Assembly (NCBI GenBank): GCA_000328365.1
Contig: KB303020.1
Location: forward strand, 99,443-163,442
Direction of reading: 5' to 3'
Length of the DNA stretch: 64,000 bases
Source: Capitella teleta
Taxonomy: Eukaryota > Annelida > Polychaeta > Capitellidae
The translations under genes were made by a program, and so were the position numbers. Below the pieces are notes generated by a model that searched no databases, was not told the origin of the DNA, and saw only the letters and a program-made list of their open reading frames with translations. Positions within the stretch are counted from its first letter, which is position 1; each line of letters opens with the position of its first letter. Positions 50,600-62,663 of this stretch are shown in pieces.

Positions 50600-51815
50600 C
50601 ATTTATAGCTATTTATAGATATGTCAAAATATAACAGTGTGTCAATTCGTCTCTATATTATAGACGGCATCTTCTCTTCTTGGGTTTCAGTAACGACGGA
50701 GCTTCAATTTCGTCGCCGGTGTCGTCCGAATCTCTCAATGCTGCCCTAATTGCGTCGAATGCGACGCAATCAGATTCAATTGAAGCAGGATATTCGCCAA
50801 TTGCCCGCTCAAGGAGCAAGAGGAAGAGACGAGGACGTCGGCGCAGCTGGCACGACTCACGAGGGCCAACTTGCAAGAGAATGCGGACTCCTTGTGCGAA
50901 ACTGAGCAACTGATTCTTGAGTGCAAAGTATATGTGATTAATGATTATAGCCAAAAATAAACCTGTATCATCAATTTGTAAACTGCATTTTTAATTTCTA
51001 GTACTTGAGCAACAGAATTTGTACATTATGTTGTAAGTGACGCATGGTCAATGGACACTGCGTAATATCCCTGGCCAATATAAGCTCAGACAATAGGAAT
51101 CTTGTACGCAGCGTGTAATAGCATGGGCCACCCATGCAGTAGAAACGAAGGCAATACTGCAGTCTGCAATGGCTGGTCGTCGGCGCCATGCCAGCCTACT
51201 TGGTATGCAGGGCAGGCGGCTTGTGCAATGAGGGCTGGGCCAGGCGGCCGAGCTGCAGTCAGTCATTGGGAAAGATTACTGCGCTGGGACGTGACCAAGC
51301 CAAGGTATGAAACGTCTGCGGAGTATTACAGAGCGAAGAAGGAGCAGTTTATCAACATGCCAAGGGCCTTAGAAGCTTAGATGGCTAATTCAGGACAATC
51401 TTGCTGGCAGAGTGCACGGTGCCAGCCCTGCATGCCGCTAACTAACTGCGGGCATGCGCAAATAAGCGCAGATTTATGGCCGCGAGACAATTAAAGGCTG
51501 CGACAGCAGCAGCCATCGGAGCAGCGACGCTAGTTGCAGACTTTGTTCACTGCAGTCGTTGGCCCGATGTGCCGCGGGATTCCAAAGTTCCGGGTCGCAA
51601 TGGGCGTTCTGTCATTATACTGCGGCGCGAAGCTGCCTTTGTTCCTGCGCCAATGACTGGACGTTGATCCTCCGCGGCATGCACCGCCAGGGCAGCGCGC
51701 CATTTTGCGTCCCAGGCGGCGTCCACATGGGACTTCTCCCTATCATACTTTTACAACTTTCTTTGGAGGCGGGCGGAGATGAAGGCGTCTGCGGGGGAGC
51801 CATGGGAGTCGGTAA

Positions 51816-51827
51816 AGGTCAAGGTCA
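51816..51827 (+). promoter_or_regulatory. Abutting AGGTCA half-sites (TCAAGGTCA)
   Basis: Two AGGTCA words with no spacer. The second reads TCAAGGTCA, the extended monomer site of ERR/NR5A receptors. The same arrangement occurs at 31414-31425. Confidence 0.3.
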
Positions 51828-52368
51828 CCCCGGCACAATGCTCGGCTCATCGTCGACGGGCATTCATCCATCTTGCTTTGAGCTGAGCGTGTCGCCCTTA
51901 TCGCCTAATGTTGCCGCTCTGAGCTCATCAGCTAGCGGCGGGCCGGCCGATTGCCGCGCTCCCACTTGCCGGCTGCAGTCTTTATCTGGGCCGCGTCCCC
52001 GTCGAGCGGCAGCCGCGCCTCGACCTGATCCCCTGGGCTTGTGTGTCGCGCTGCAGCTTCCTCACTCGTAAGATGGATGCGTCAAAAGGATCAGAGGCAA
52101 ATCCTTTCTAATATCTCCCATTGAAATAACTTGGATACCAGAATTATGGCTCGTCTAAGCGGGGGCTCACGGCCTGATGCCGTTGCTCATTTATCTGAGA
52201 AGCAAAGGAAGGGGGTGCAACGCAGGGCACAGGGCTGCAACAGCAGCGATCCACGACAATGCCGCTCTTTCATGGCTCGTTGATCAACAATTGATAGGCA
52301 CAATTTGAGCCTGATAACACGGTCAGGCGGAGTGATGGATGGTTGCCTTGACGTCGCCTCTTCCACCG

Positions 52369-52394
52369 CCTCCTCCTCCTCCTCCTCCTCCTCT
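52369..52394. repeat. (TCC)n trinucleotide repeat
   Basis: Eight CCT/TCC units. Confidence 0.93.
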
Positions 52395-53145
52395 TCGACC
52401 GCCGTCACTCGCAGATAAATGACCGTCGCAGACAAATCTGCCCTCGACAATGACCGCTAGAGATTAAGCCGAGCGGTGACCATTGTCCAAGGGTTTATTA
52501 ATGACCCGCAAAGGTCATTAGAGCGGGCCGGTGGGCCGGTCGAGCGGCCTTCTTCCTCCTTATGACTTTTTCAATTAAGTGCCACGTCCGAACGAGACGT
52601 GTGCGCTCCACCGCGGGATGCGCGTTGATTTGTGGTCGTTAAACGCTGACGTTGGCTGAGCGACACCGGGAGACGCCGCCATCACGTGTGCTGCAGCGCA
52701 AACTGACGAGATTTACACGCTATAATACAAATTAAATCCATTTTCAATCATTTTGCATGTTTGGGTACTGCCTGGATATTGATATAATAATATGTTTAGC
52801 CCTGCATTGTTATGTGCACATAAACTGTATGCATCATACCACAGATGTACACGTAAAGAGGGAAATGATATTGGATTTTTTTAGGAGATCAAGGTAAAGA
52901 TTTCTCGGTGCAAAAGGATCAATGCGACGCATGCGCAATGGGACAGGGCGATGGTCACGAATCCACATTCGTTTCTGCCAACTTATTTTCATCACATGCA
53001 GTTATGATTGGGTTGCCTGCAGGTGACGTGTTGTTGTTGTTACTCATACGTTAATTAATACTTTTCAACATTCAGTTGTTTCATCCTGGAGTATAGTTTA
53101 TGTTAACAATAGGAATTACTGACCGCAACGTTGCAAGGCGCGAGA

Positions 53146-53333
53146 CCAATCAGTCGGATTGTGGACACTCCAAGTTCCGCTAACTTCGTTACTCGTCCCT
53201 TTGCTGACGTCACATCCGTTAAAGATGTTGTGACGTCACGTTATGTCAATGCTCAATCATTTGGTTACGACGAACAACTGCTCCGCGTCGCGAAGCTTGT
53301 GTAAATTTAATATCCGACGTCGACGTGCACGTG
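53146..53333. promoter_or_regulatory. Candidate promoter/enhancer: CCAAT box, two CREs and an E-box
   Basis: CCAAT (53146-53150) is followed by two perfect cAMP-response elements TGACGTCA (53205-53212 and 53231-53238) and a CACGTG E-box (53328-53333). The combination is typical of CREB/ATF- and NF-Y-bound promoters. No recognisable exon lies downstream on either strand, so the transcript, if any, is unknown. Confidence 0.4.
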
Positions 53334-53791
53334 TCACATTTTCGTTAATGTCGACCTGGAGACACACTTGACTTGACACAGTTGAAGGGTGATGACTTTG
53401 AGCTAAGTTGTGTTTGCAGCAGATTCTGAAATGGACATATTTGCGGTTATATTCGTTCTTCCGAATGGTCTGGAAATCTTGGGGTGAAATCAAGTTTTGC
53501 CGTCAAAGAGTCTTAAAGAAACCTGGTGTTGAGGGCACGTGCTCTGAGGGAGATCTGCGTGGTTCTGGACATGGTCGGAGGCTGTCTCTCTTATAAGGCT
53601 CTTATCCCTGACGTTTTCCCTAATTCGCAATTCAGCACCAAACTCTTTATTTGGTTGCCGAAAGCCGCGTAGCCGAAACGGGCTAAGTGCCGATCAAAAT
53701 GCTAACGACTGCCGTGAGCAAAGGGATGTGTATCCATTCATTGTGGATTCCGGGAGAGCAGCATGCATAAAGTATTAAAGACCTTGGCCAA

Positions 53792-53829
53792 GCAGCAGCA
53801 GCAGCGGCAGCAGCAGCAGCAGCAGCAGC
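53792..53829. repeat. (CAG)n trinucleotide repeat
   Basis: About 13 CAG units with one CGG interruption. No supporting coding context was found. Confidence 0.93.
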
Positions 53830-54371
53830 TTCCCCAGCAGCAGTAGAGGCAAGGGCTGTGCATGTACTTGAGCATTCCCGTCACGATGCCCCATCAACGG
53901 GGGCCGCCGGCGCCCAGCACCCCGCGTTTCCTGCGCAGGAAAGCGAAGCGAATGCGCGGCAGCAACCGACGCTCGCATTCTGACCACGTCCGACGAAGAT
54001 GTCGTATGAACGGCGTACGCAGAACCGGTGTATATGGCGCATGGGAAAGGATGGCATCGATCCGGTTCCCACGGCAACCCTGGAGGACACGCGTACAACT
54101 ACGTAAGGAGCTCTGACGCGTAACGCGTGACGAGAAACGCACGCGTGGTTCACATTCATGGAGCATGGATGCATGCGGATGGAAGCATGGCAGCTGTGAG
54201 GGATGGCATATTAGCCGGTTAATATGCCCTGTGAGCGTCTTCAGGGGGGATATCGCCGCGTGATCGGGCCAGCTGTCATCGGAGTCAGCGCTAATCTTGA
54301 ATGATGCCGTCACAAAACGCGCGCCTTTCGCATGGAACACGCGACCTCAGCGTTCTCGAGGGAGGCGTCGA

Positions 54372-54410
54372 CGGTGACCTCTCGCGGTGACCTCTCACGG
54401 TGACCTCTCA
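54372..54410. promoter_or_regulatory. Three 13-bp tandem repeats carrying AGGTCA half-sites
   Basis: CGGTGACCTCTC plus G or A, three times. Each unit contains TGACCT, the complement of the nuclear-receptor half-site AGGTCA, giving direct repeats with a 7-base spacer. Confidence 0.4.
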
Positions 54411-54767
54411 CCGTGAGACTGTTGAGCATGAAATAAGAAGCCGTCTCGCAGACTGCGTCGTTGACGGCAGCCGTTTAAGCGGCAATGGATGAGCAAAGCG
54501 ACAATGCAGCACCGAGATGTCAGCGAGACGTGCACTCATTTAACACCTGCCCGCGAGTCGTTTACGGAGTCATTAACCCACACTCGTCACCGTGTAATTA
54601 AACAGGGCAGGTATTGCACGCGCCCTCCCTAATTTTAATTGAGTGAGAAGGGGGTCGAGCGTCCTGTCGGTGGCAAGGATCAATGCATATATAGGGGCCA
54701 CATGTTTATTATCTATACACAGCCTGGCAGATCCCAAAGCATGTGGGTCTGCGCCTCCTGATCAATG

Positions 54768-54781
54768 GGGTCATGAGGTCA
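54768..54781 (+). promoter_or_regulatory. DR2-type nuclear receptor element
   Basis: GGGTCA-TG-AGGTCA, a direct repeat with a two-base spacer as bound by RXR heterodimers. It lies 360 bp from the triple AGGTCA repeat. Confidence 0.35.
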
Positions 54782-57056
54782 CGGCGTCACTTGCAGCTGC
54801 ATGACGCCACTTGGCACCGCTCACCTTTTGCTCTATATACAATGTATATATCTTTAAAGAACGCGCCTGCTGCTTACATGGGTCACTGCATGGCATGAAA
54901 ACAACCTGGTCATTCATTGCCTTCCGTGCTTAATGAAGACGAGGAAATGAAGATGGGGGAAGGGGGAGGTGCATGCACGGGAGGAGTGCAGATGTTTATG
55001 AATCTGTTCTGCTCTGCGCACCGGCAATAATACAGTTATAGGTGACTTGACATCTGACCGAGAGAAATGCAGGTTGATTCAGCATTCGGTGGCCTTGCTG
55101 GCAGCTGATTCGCTCAAAGAAGCTCAAGAGCGTGATTAACGGCACTCCACGCGCGTCCATTCAGCGCAATTGCATCATTCCGGTTTTTTTTTTTTTTATT
55201 GATTCAGATCGATGTCCGTTCCACTGACCATTGTCCAGTTCACCTGCCTTGAAAAGCACTCAGTTTGCCGGGCGTCCGTTGCTCATGGCCGCATGGCGTC
55301 GTAACTCAAGAGCGTCTTCAATGGCTCTCGCGGCATCGTGTTCAATATGCTGCCTCTCCACTGAACGATTATCTCATGTAGCTACAATAGTTCGATGTAA
55401 ACGTTACTTGAATGCTTAAAATAGCACATATAGCAACCCTTTTTGTGTGCTGCGTGGCCGTGGCACACAGAGTGCGTGTAGACATTCGTCTCACATTCGA
55501 TATCATTTTTCTGGCAGCAAAAGCGAAGAGCTGTCGAAGGATTCGAATGTCATTGAGGCAGCAGAGGCCAAGTGCAATCGACTGCCAATATTTGGACAGG
55601 CGACGTCGTAGCCACAGCATGCATGCATCTCTGTGGCCATCTTTGGCTGTTGTGATGCTTTCACATTCAATTTCAGGGTAAAGGCACTATCAATAATCGA
55701 GAACCGGGAAATAGCAGAGATTGATCTATACAAGTCCATTTCTTGTTCTTGGGCGTGTTTACCGCCGGCAAGGACGTGCTCCAGCGACGAGCACTCGGGG
55801 GTCGATATCTTGGCCGTGCAGCCAGCCAAAGTGCGCGCTACGAGTGAGACTCGTGGGACGACGCACGTGCACTCCGCGCTGGCCACTTCCGGTGGGCCCC
55901 TAACTGACATGGACACTACAGTCGGTCGTCTTGTTGCTACTCGGACTCAGCAACAGATGGAGTCTGAACCCCGACCTTTGCGTCACCGCCGGCCAGTTTT
56001 GCGTTGTTTTATGCGTCTTTGGTCGGCGGTCGTTCGTCTCTCGGGTGGCGAGATGAACCCACTCGCGAGACTGCGCATTTCGCCGCAGTGTTTAGAGCAG
56101 CAGGGGCCGAACGCACCGATGATAGCGGCTGACAGGGCCTGACGAGCTGAACTGGGCCCACGGGAAGCGAACGCGGCACCTTCCAGTTGCTCAGCTCTGC
56201 CTTTGCTCCAATCCCAACACCTCAGCTAATGATGAAATACGGCCGAGCGAGGCCCGCAATGAATAAATCAGACCGCTTGTGCAGAAGGAACGGGATCTGT
56301 GTCAACCTAATAGACAGACTGAATGGGCGCTGGCTCCCTCTGCGACGTACGATGGCCGCGATAAATATGACCGCAATGGTCATTCATTGACCCAAACCCA
56401 CTTATACGGACATTGCATGCACTTCTTCACGAATCATATCAGCCTCGCACAACAATTCATTTAAAGCTTTACGCAACAAGGATATAAGAAAGCACTTCGA
56501 CTGCTGTATATAGTATGCCTGTATAGCTTACAACATCAGATCTCATCAAACTTCACAAGTCGGATCGAATTTCTGCGGCAATATTTGCTTTTGAGTTTTC
56601 ATCGAGAACGACTCCAGTTGAGATGGAGCCGCTGGCGACGGAGACTGTTTGCCTGAAAGTCGTCTGCTTTCAGTACTCGAAACTCGCAAGTACTGCAGCC
56701 ACGTGACCAAAGACGCTGTGCCGTCGAGGGAAGTCAACAGCGCTGCCAATGGCGGCCCCGGCAGCGAGAAGGGCTTTCAAATCGGGTCAATATTTGAAAA
56801 TCGCGCTCTGTTGGCAAGTGCGTCTGGTCAAACACGGCGATTGAATTAGTGCCTCGCAAGCATATGACAGCGGAACTCATGCAGTAGGGTCGACGGTGCT
56901 CAGATCCCGAGCCCAAAACACCCAGCATGCACGCCTAAGACCAATCGCAAATGTTGGTTGAGCTTGCAGTTCGCCAAATCGCATACCTGGCGCCTCCCTT
57001 CATCTCCACGGCTCCGTCAAGGAGCGAACTCAAGGGTGAGGCTGTCAGTCGCACCT

Positions 57057-57080
57057 TATATATATATATATATATATATA
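57057..57080. repeat. (TA)n microsatellite
   Basis: About 12 TA units. Confidence 0.95.
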
Positions 57081-60000
57081 CAACACGATCTGAACTGCAC
57101 GCACTGCGGTCAAGGCGACCTGCTCTACGGTCAACAGCGTCGTCGAGGATGACTGGGAGTCTTTGTGTTTATACTCGAGTATTTGAGAATGATTCCGAAG
57201 TGGAATTGAAGTTATTTCAGATCGGAATAGGGTTCGGTGTTTTCGGGGCATTTCGTAATGAGATCACATATTTGACTTGCAGGAATCGCGACGCTGTTTT
57301 CACCTGAAGTGGAAATTGGAAAGAGGAAGCGTGAAGAGCTGAGAAAACTTTCGCCTGAACGCCAAAGCCACCATGCAGCATTTGCTCACTTAATATATGT
57401 TTGCTTTGCAGATGATTTTCAATTTCCGATCTGTCAGATTTTTTTTTGCCATCCTTTGTGTGTACGATCATTGAAGAAGTCAACTCACAGATTCACCATT
57501 CCAAGGGGATCATCTCGTACGCATCGATATAGATATGCGTGTATATAATAGGGAGATATGTCTTTTGGTAAGATTTACCAAATTAATAGCATTAATAGAT
57601 TAATAGCATGCAATATTTAACCAATGTCACAAGTGCATTGATAAATTGGACAATTATAGCATATTTTCAAACAGGATATCCACATATAACATTAATGGGT
57701 CATTGGTATCATCGTCCCCTCGCAAGATGACCACCACTGAGTGACCGATTGATGAAGCAGCAGAAACCCAGACGCTAGTTCATTTCAGAGGTCATTTGTT
57801 CTACATCTTATGTCAGGTAGGATATTTCATTAGTTGGATTCCAGGTCATGATCACGACTCGTAAAATGTTGAAACTGTCAAATTGGCGCCGCGTATCATC
57901 ACAGAGATCGGCCATATATCGGTGAGCGACTGGAACCGTTTTGTGTCGCAATCGGTTCAGCAGAGCGACGGTGCTGCACATGCTGCGTGACTTATCTGCT
58001 GACATTCAGCTAAATCAATCGCTTCCAACAAGACGCCATTCGCTGGAATTCATTTCCAATCAGGGCACTGAGACAAAAAAGACGAAATTCAACATCACGG
58101 ACCGCGTGAAGGTCTCACATTAGCATGCACAGGGGTTGAACGGTAGATATATGAACGCACCTGCTGACCTTGAATGGTCAGTTATTCTGTAACTCTGACC
58201 GTCGTATGTCACGTCTCACAATGCAATTGACAACTTACAGCGAGTTAAATGAGTATACAGGTTAAGATTGTACAGCAGTGTAATAGAACGACGTGTGCGT
58301 TGGTCAAGCGTATCATACTAGTATTTACGATTATGATGCATTACTGACACAAACTTTAAATTTCACATAGCCGAGAGGTAAAAACTCACAATATACAGAT
58401 GTGAATGACTATTTTTCTTGACGTAAAAATTACACCAATCGTTTTGTGAACAATCAAAGCATGATGTAGAGACTTGGCATATCTCTCGGGCCATCCGGAG
58501 TCATGCTTTATCAGTCATTGTAGCAGTGCTGATAAGCCTGGCACTGTCATTAAGGTGCCGGCAGCCGCTATCTGACTGATCTTCGTCAAGTTCTCCAGTC
58601 TTGTTCATGGAAAGAATCCAATCTCGTTGAGAGCATCCATCATGTGTGAGATCATATTGAGCAGAAATGCGATTTCTGAGCGCAATGAATGAATCAAACG
58701 CTGTCCTTGTCACATTAAATACCACCTTTACCGCCAGGTAAGCGCTCATTAAAGGTACGCGCGGATTAGTAGAATCTTCATTATGGGGTAACTAATGGGG
58801 TCTTTCAACTAGTTGTTCTCAATATGGAATCTTTCGATCTCTTGGTCTTGTTATTTAGTTTCACGAAAAGGAGGAATGCATGTTCATTTACATAATATAA
58901 TTGTACATAATTAAGTTTTCTTGATATTACGTATAGATAAAGCTCTAGTCACCTGTCATCGGCTAATTAAGTGACAACCCCACATACCTGTTCCGACTGT
59001 GACCCACCAAAGATTCTTCCATGAACACATTGCTTATAGAGCACATCCTGGCACTAATATTCACGGTTAACATTCAGGTCTGACTTCTATGAGTGGTTAA
59101 TAATTCGAGAGCAGATGTAGGCGGGGGCAGTATCAGGTAACACGATTAGAAGAGCCCCTGCCTGCCATCTCCCATTGACTTCTGTCAGTGCTACTGACTT
59201 CTGACATGTTCCTACCAAAATCGATTGAAGGCAACACGAACCACTGTTTGATTTTTAGTTGGGGCAAATTTTAAAATTTTAAACCAATGGGATGATGAAG
59301 ACAATGAGAGCTTGGTGTTGCACGCATAATATTTATTAGGAATCTCATAACTGGGTTGCTGTTGAATATAGCGATGAAGTAAACAAGTGTATTAAACGAT
59401 TAAATTTCCCGTGACACTTGAATTATATTTCACCGTTTCCACCTGGGCCTCTGTGTATTCGATGCCGCTCGGCCGATTTGAGATGTATATTACCTACACG
59501 ATGAAGGTTTCCTTTGATGTCTCTCCTGCGACGTCGAGCAGACGGTATACATGCTGGTATGGAGCAGGGGATAAAGGTGTTCCGCGCGGCATCCGTTTCA
59601 ATTAAGTGTTCTTTATAATTGCAGACACGTGCAGATGTTATGCGCTCATCTTTATGTGCTGGTCTCATTTTTTTTCCCCTCCTCGCGAGGTGATTAAATA
59701 ATCAAGACAAGCGAAGCTATACGTTCATCCCACCAGGTGCAGATTCGCCAGTCATCAATTAGCTTCAGGTATATACATCCAAACTCGATCATCAAAACAA
59801 ATGAACTCACCTTTCAAATCTATGAATAGCCTCTTATGGGGAACATGATAGATCGAGCCGCTCAGTCATATAAATCGATTGAAACGGGTCACACACCTCT
59901 GGTGAATATCTCAAACTGAGCTGATGTCTATAGTACTTAGTAATCCAGATACTATCCCATAAATACGCGTATACACAGTATATGCACAGCACTATACTAT

Positions 60001-62635
60001 GGGAGTATACATATTCCCAGATCCTCTCTCAGCAGTTTCGCTCGCAAGTGCAGCAGGCAGCTCTGGCCTTTTATACCCGCCATGTTTGATTTAGCATCTA
60101 TTTGTAAAAATTAACCTCCTTTCAAGTTGTTTTAAAATTCTAAGTAGTGAATATTTTTAAATAATGGGCTGCCATGTGCTTATGGTTATAAACTGAACAC
60201 ACTCTGATATGCATAATACCAATTCGCTGAATGCATTAAGAGTTCAATTTGCTCACAGATTTGTACATCTGCAATATGCTGGTGTTAGTACATTCAACAA
60301 TGCGCGGCTTGCCCATTAATCATTGGCATGCAGCTCAGCACTATTTGCATTCAATTTTTCAATTCTGCTCATCGTACGGATACAAATGACCCACATACAC
60401 GTATTACATAATCCAAGCACCGCAATGGACCCCCGTGATTTGGAATTGAATTTTAATCAGTGCCTCAGAATAATGCTGAACCTCAGAGCTCATTCTCCCC
60501 TCGGGCTAATTTGCATTCTTCACGTACGAATGTTACGTCAGCGTTAAAAGGCTTACGTCACTTTCGAGGAGGAATCGACGGAGGGGGGTTGGGGCGATTG
60601 GTCCTGGGGGGCAACACTGTGGTGCTGAGCAGTACTTATGCCCTAAACGAGCACAGAACCACAGAGGAGGCTCTCAATGAGAGGCTCACACCTAGGCGGT
60701 GCCTCAAGGGACCTTCGCGAGGAAACCCATGAAAAGAGCATTGAGAGGAGCCTGAGGAGAGACAGGTGAGAGGAGGGCGGAGGAGCGGCAGTTAGCTCGG
60801 TCGTCAACACTCGCTTTACGGGCCTCATCAGCCGATCGTGAAAGAGCGCCAATGACTTTATGATTCTTAATATGCGTTTGCGGTCGCAGAGCCTGGTAAT
60901 TCTTCACGATGATCAGAAGAAGGGTTTCAGAAGCGACCCTCACACATCAAAGAAGCAGAGAAAACCCTCTAATAGCACGCTGCCCTCTAGTTATAAGCTG
61001 TCTAAGTGATTTCTAAGCGACGTGGCCTCTTCTTCGTCTATATACCTCAATCTGCACAAAGCTATGACTGGTGGAGGATGAATTAATTCAATTATAACGC
61101 CAGAAAGATGGCCCAGCGCGTTCATGTTGAGTGACAGATCAAAGCACATCTGACAAAGAAGTCTGCTGAGGGGTCAATGCCCCAGAAAGCACCGTCGGCC
61201 ACAATCAAGTGTCCTGCAGGGAGATGTCTTCGTGGTTTCTTCTTTCAATTGTTCATCAATTATGAAGAAGTTCCGTCAACACCGATACTTTTATGATAAA
61301 ATTATCCATTGATTCCAGACTTAAATATTTACTTGACAACTACGCATGTATTATTGCTGGATCTGCATATCACTGACACTCGTTGTTGTTTTTGTGATCG
61401 TTCAGTGAATTATGACTCCATGATCACATTAATAAATGTTGATGGGACATTTTATACATTCATTGCCATAGCAATATAATTATTAATATATTTTCCCCCC
61501 AAAAATATGAATAGGTACTTATTAAATTCTAGTTCCACCATAATTATCATTTTACATAAGTAAATAAAAATATATGTATATATTTATAAATAATCATGCT
61601 CCCTTGTAGTAAATCACGAAAATCAATCTTGACGAAACCATGCTGTCTAAAACCGATTTGCATATAAATCACATTCGCTGACCAAATTGACAGCGTTTGA
61701 TTTCGCTGCAACTGCGAATGACGTAACTGGGCGGCAGGAGTGAAGTAGCAGGGCGACATGTGCGTACCCTTTGGTACATGTACAAATTGCTGCCATTAGC
61801 ATAATGCACAGGAGGGCAGAAGAGAAAAAAACCCGCTCTGAGATTAAAATGCAAATAGGAGCAGAGAAGCGGCTGTTACTGCACTGTGCGCTTGTTGGTC
61901 ACAGGCGGACTGAACTAGATACGATCATTGTATACTGCCCCGATCAATACCCGATTGATTGGCCCAAGATTAATCACCCTTGGCACCTGTTACTGCAGGT
62001 AGCACTGCGCTCGAAATCAAATGGTTTTGTCATAAAACAGGAAGTAAATATACAACGGTTGAGTATAATAATACAACACAAAATAATTAATTATATGCGG
62101 TTATAAGCCATATATTTTAAGAATTCAAATGTAAGTGTTTGGTTGCGTCTTTTTTTCTTCTTCAGTACATTATTATTTTATGATTTTATTTATTTTTTAA
62201 TTATTATTCTTTCACTTTTTTTATCATCTTAATTTCTGAGTTATTGGCACAAAATCTGAGTTTTTAAAAATATCTCATTCACACTTCCGCACTTGGCTGT
62301 TGGAATAATTCCCAGTGAAAATATTTAAATTATGACTCAATTTGATTAAATAAACTGGCGTATTAATGTCTGGCTGGATTAAACAACATATATATATTTT
62401 TTAATTTTTTTTTTTAATTCACCTACTTCCAACTGCTGGTGCTATGGGAATAGTATTTGCGGCCGTAGCGACATGCACGAGATAAATACAGACCCATCGA
62501 ATAATAATAATATGGCTAAACTGAAAACGTAGCATCTTCGGCCGCGTTGTATCAGCCACCGATCGAGATGCCCTTCTCCCCGCGAGAGAGTCATTAGCAT
62601 CCCTGATCGAGGCAGCGTTCCTAAATGGGAATATG

Positions 62636-62663
62636 ATGCAAATATCTACGGTGATATGCAAAT
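62636..62663 (+). promoter_or_regulatory. Pair of exact POU octamers 20 bp apart
   Basis: ATGCAAAT at 62636-62643 and again at 62656-62663, same orientation, start-to-start 20 bp (about two helical turns). Homeodomain-like CATTAG follows at about 62675. Confidence 0.45.

Larger units (their letters stand above)
50600..56470. other. Long GC-rich stretch without a recognisable gene
   Basis: The most GC-rich part of the right flank (51020-52700, 53760-56350). It holds the CCAAT/CRE cluster, the AGGTCA repeats, and CTG/CAG and TCC triplet repeats. Frames of up to 170 codons (plus 51559-52071; plus 55633-56142) lack known domains. The open frames at 50640-50950 are discussed under findings. Confidence 0.55.

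Noticed and set aside
51559-52071. 170-codon plus-strand frame
   Set aside because: Ser/Pro/Ala-rich translation of GC-rich DNA with no domain or supporting signals.
53775-54098. Leu-rich tail encoded by the CTG strand of the CAG repeat
   Set aside because: The Leu run is a by-product of the microsatellite; no transcript signals or domain support a gene.
55633-56142. 169-codon plus-strand frame overlapped by a 137-codon minus frame
   Set aside because: Both strands open through GC-rich sequence; neither product is recognisable.
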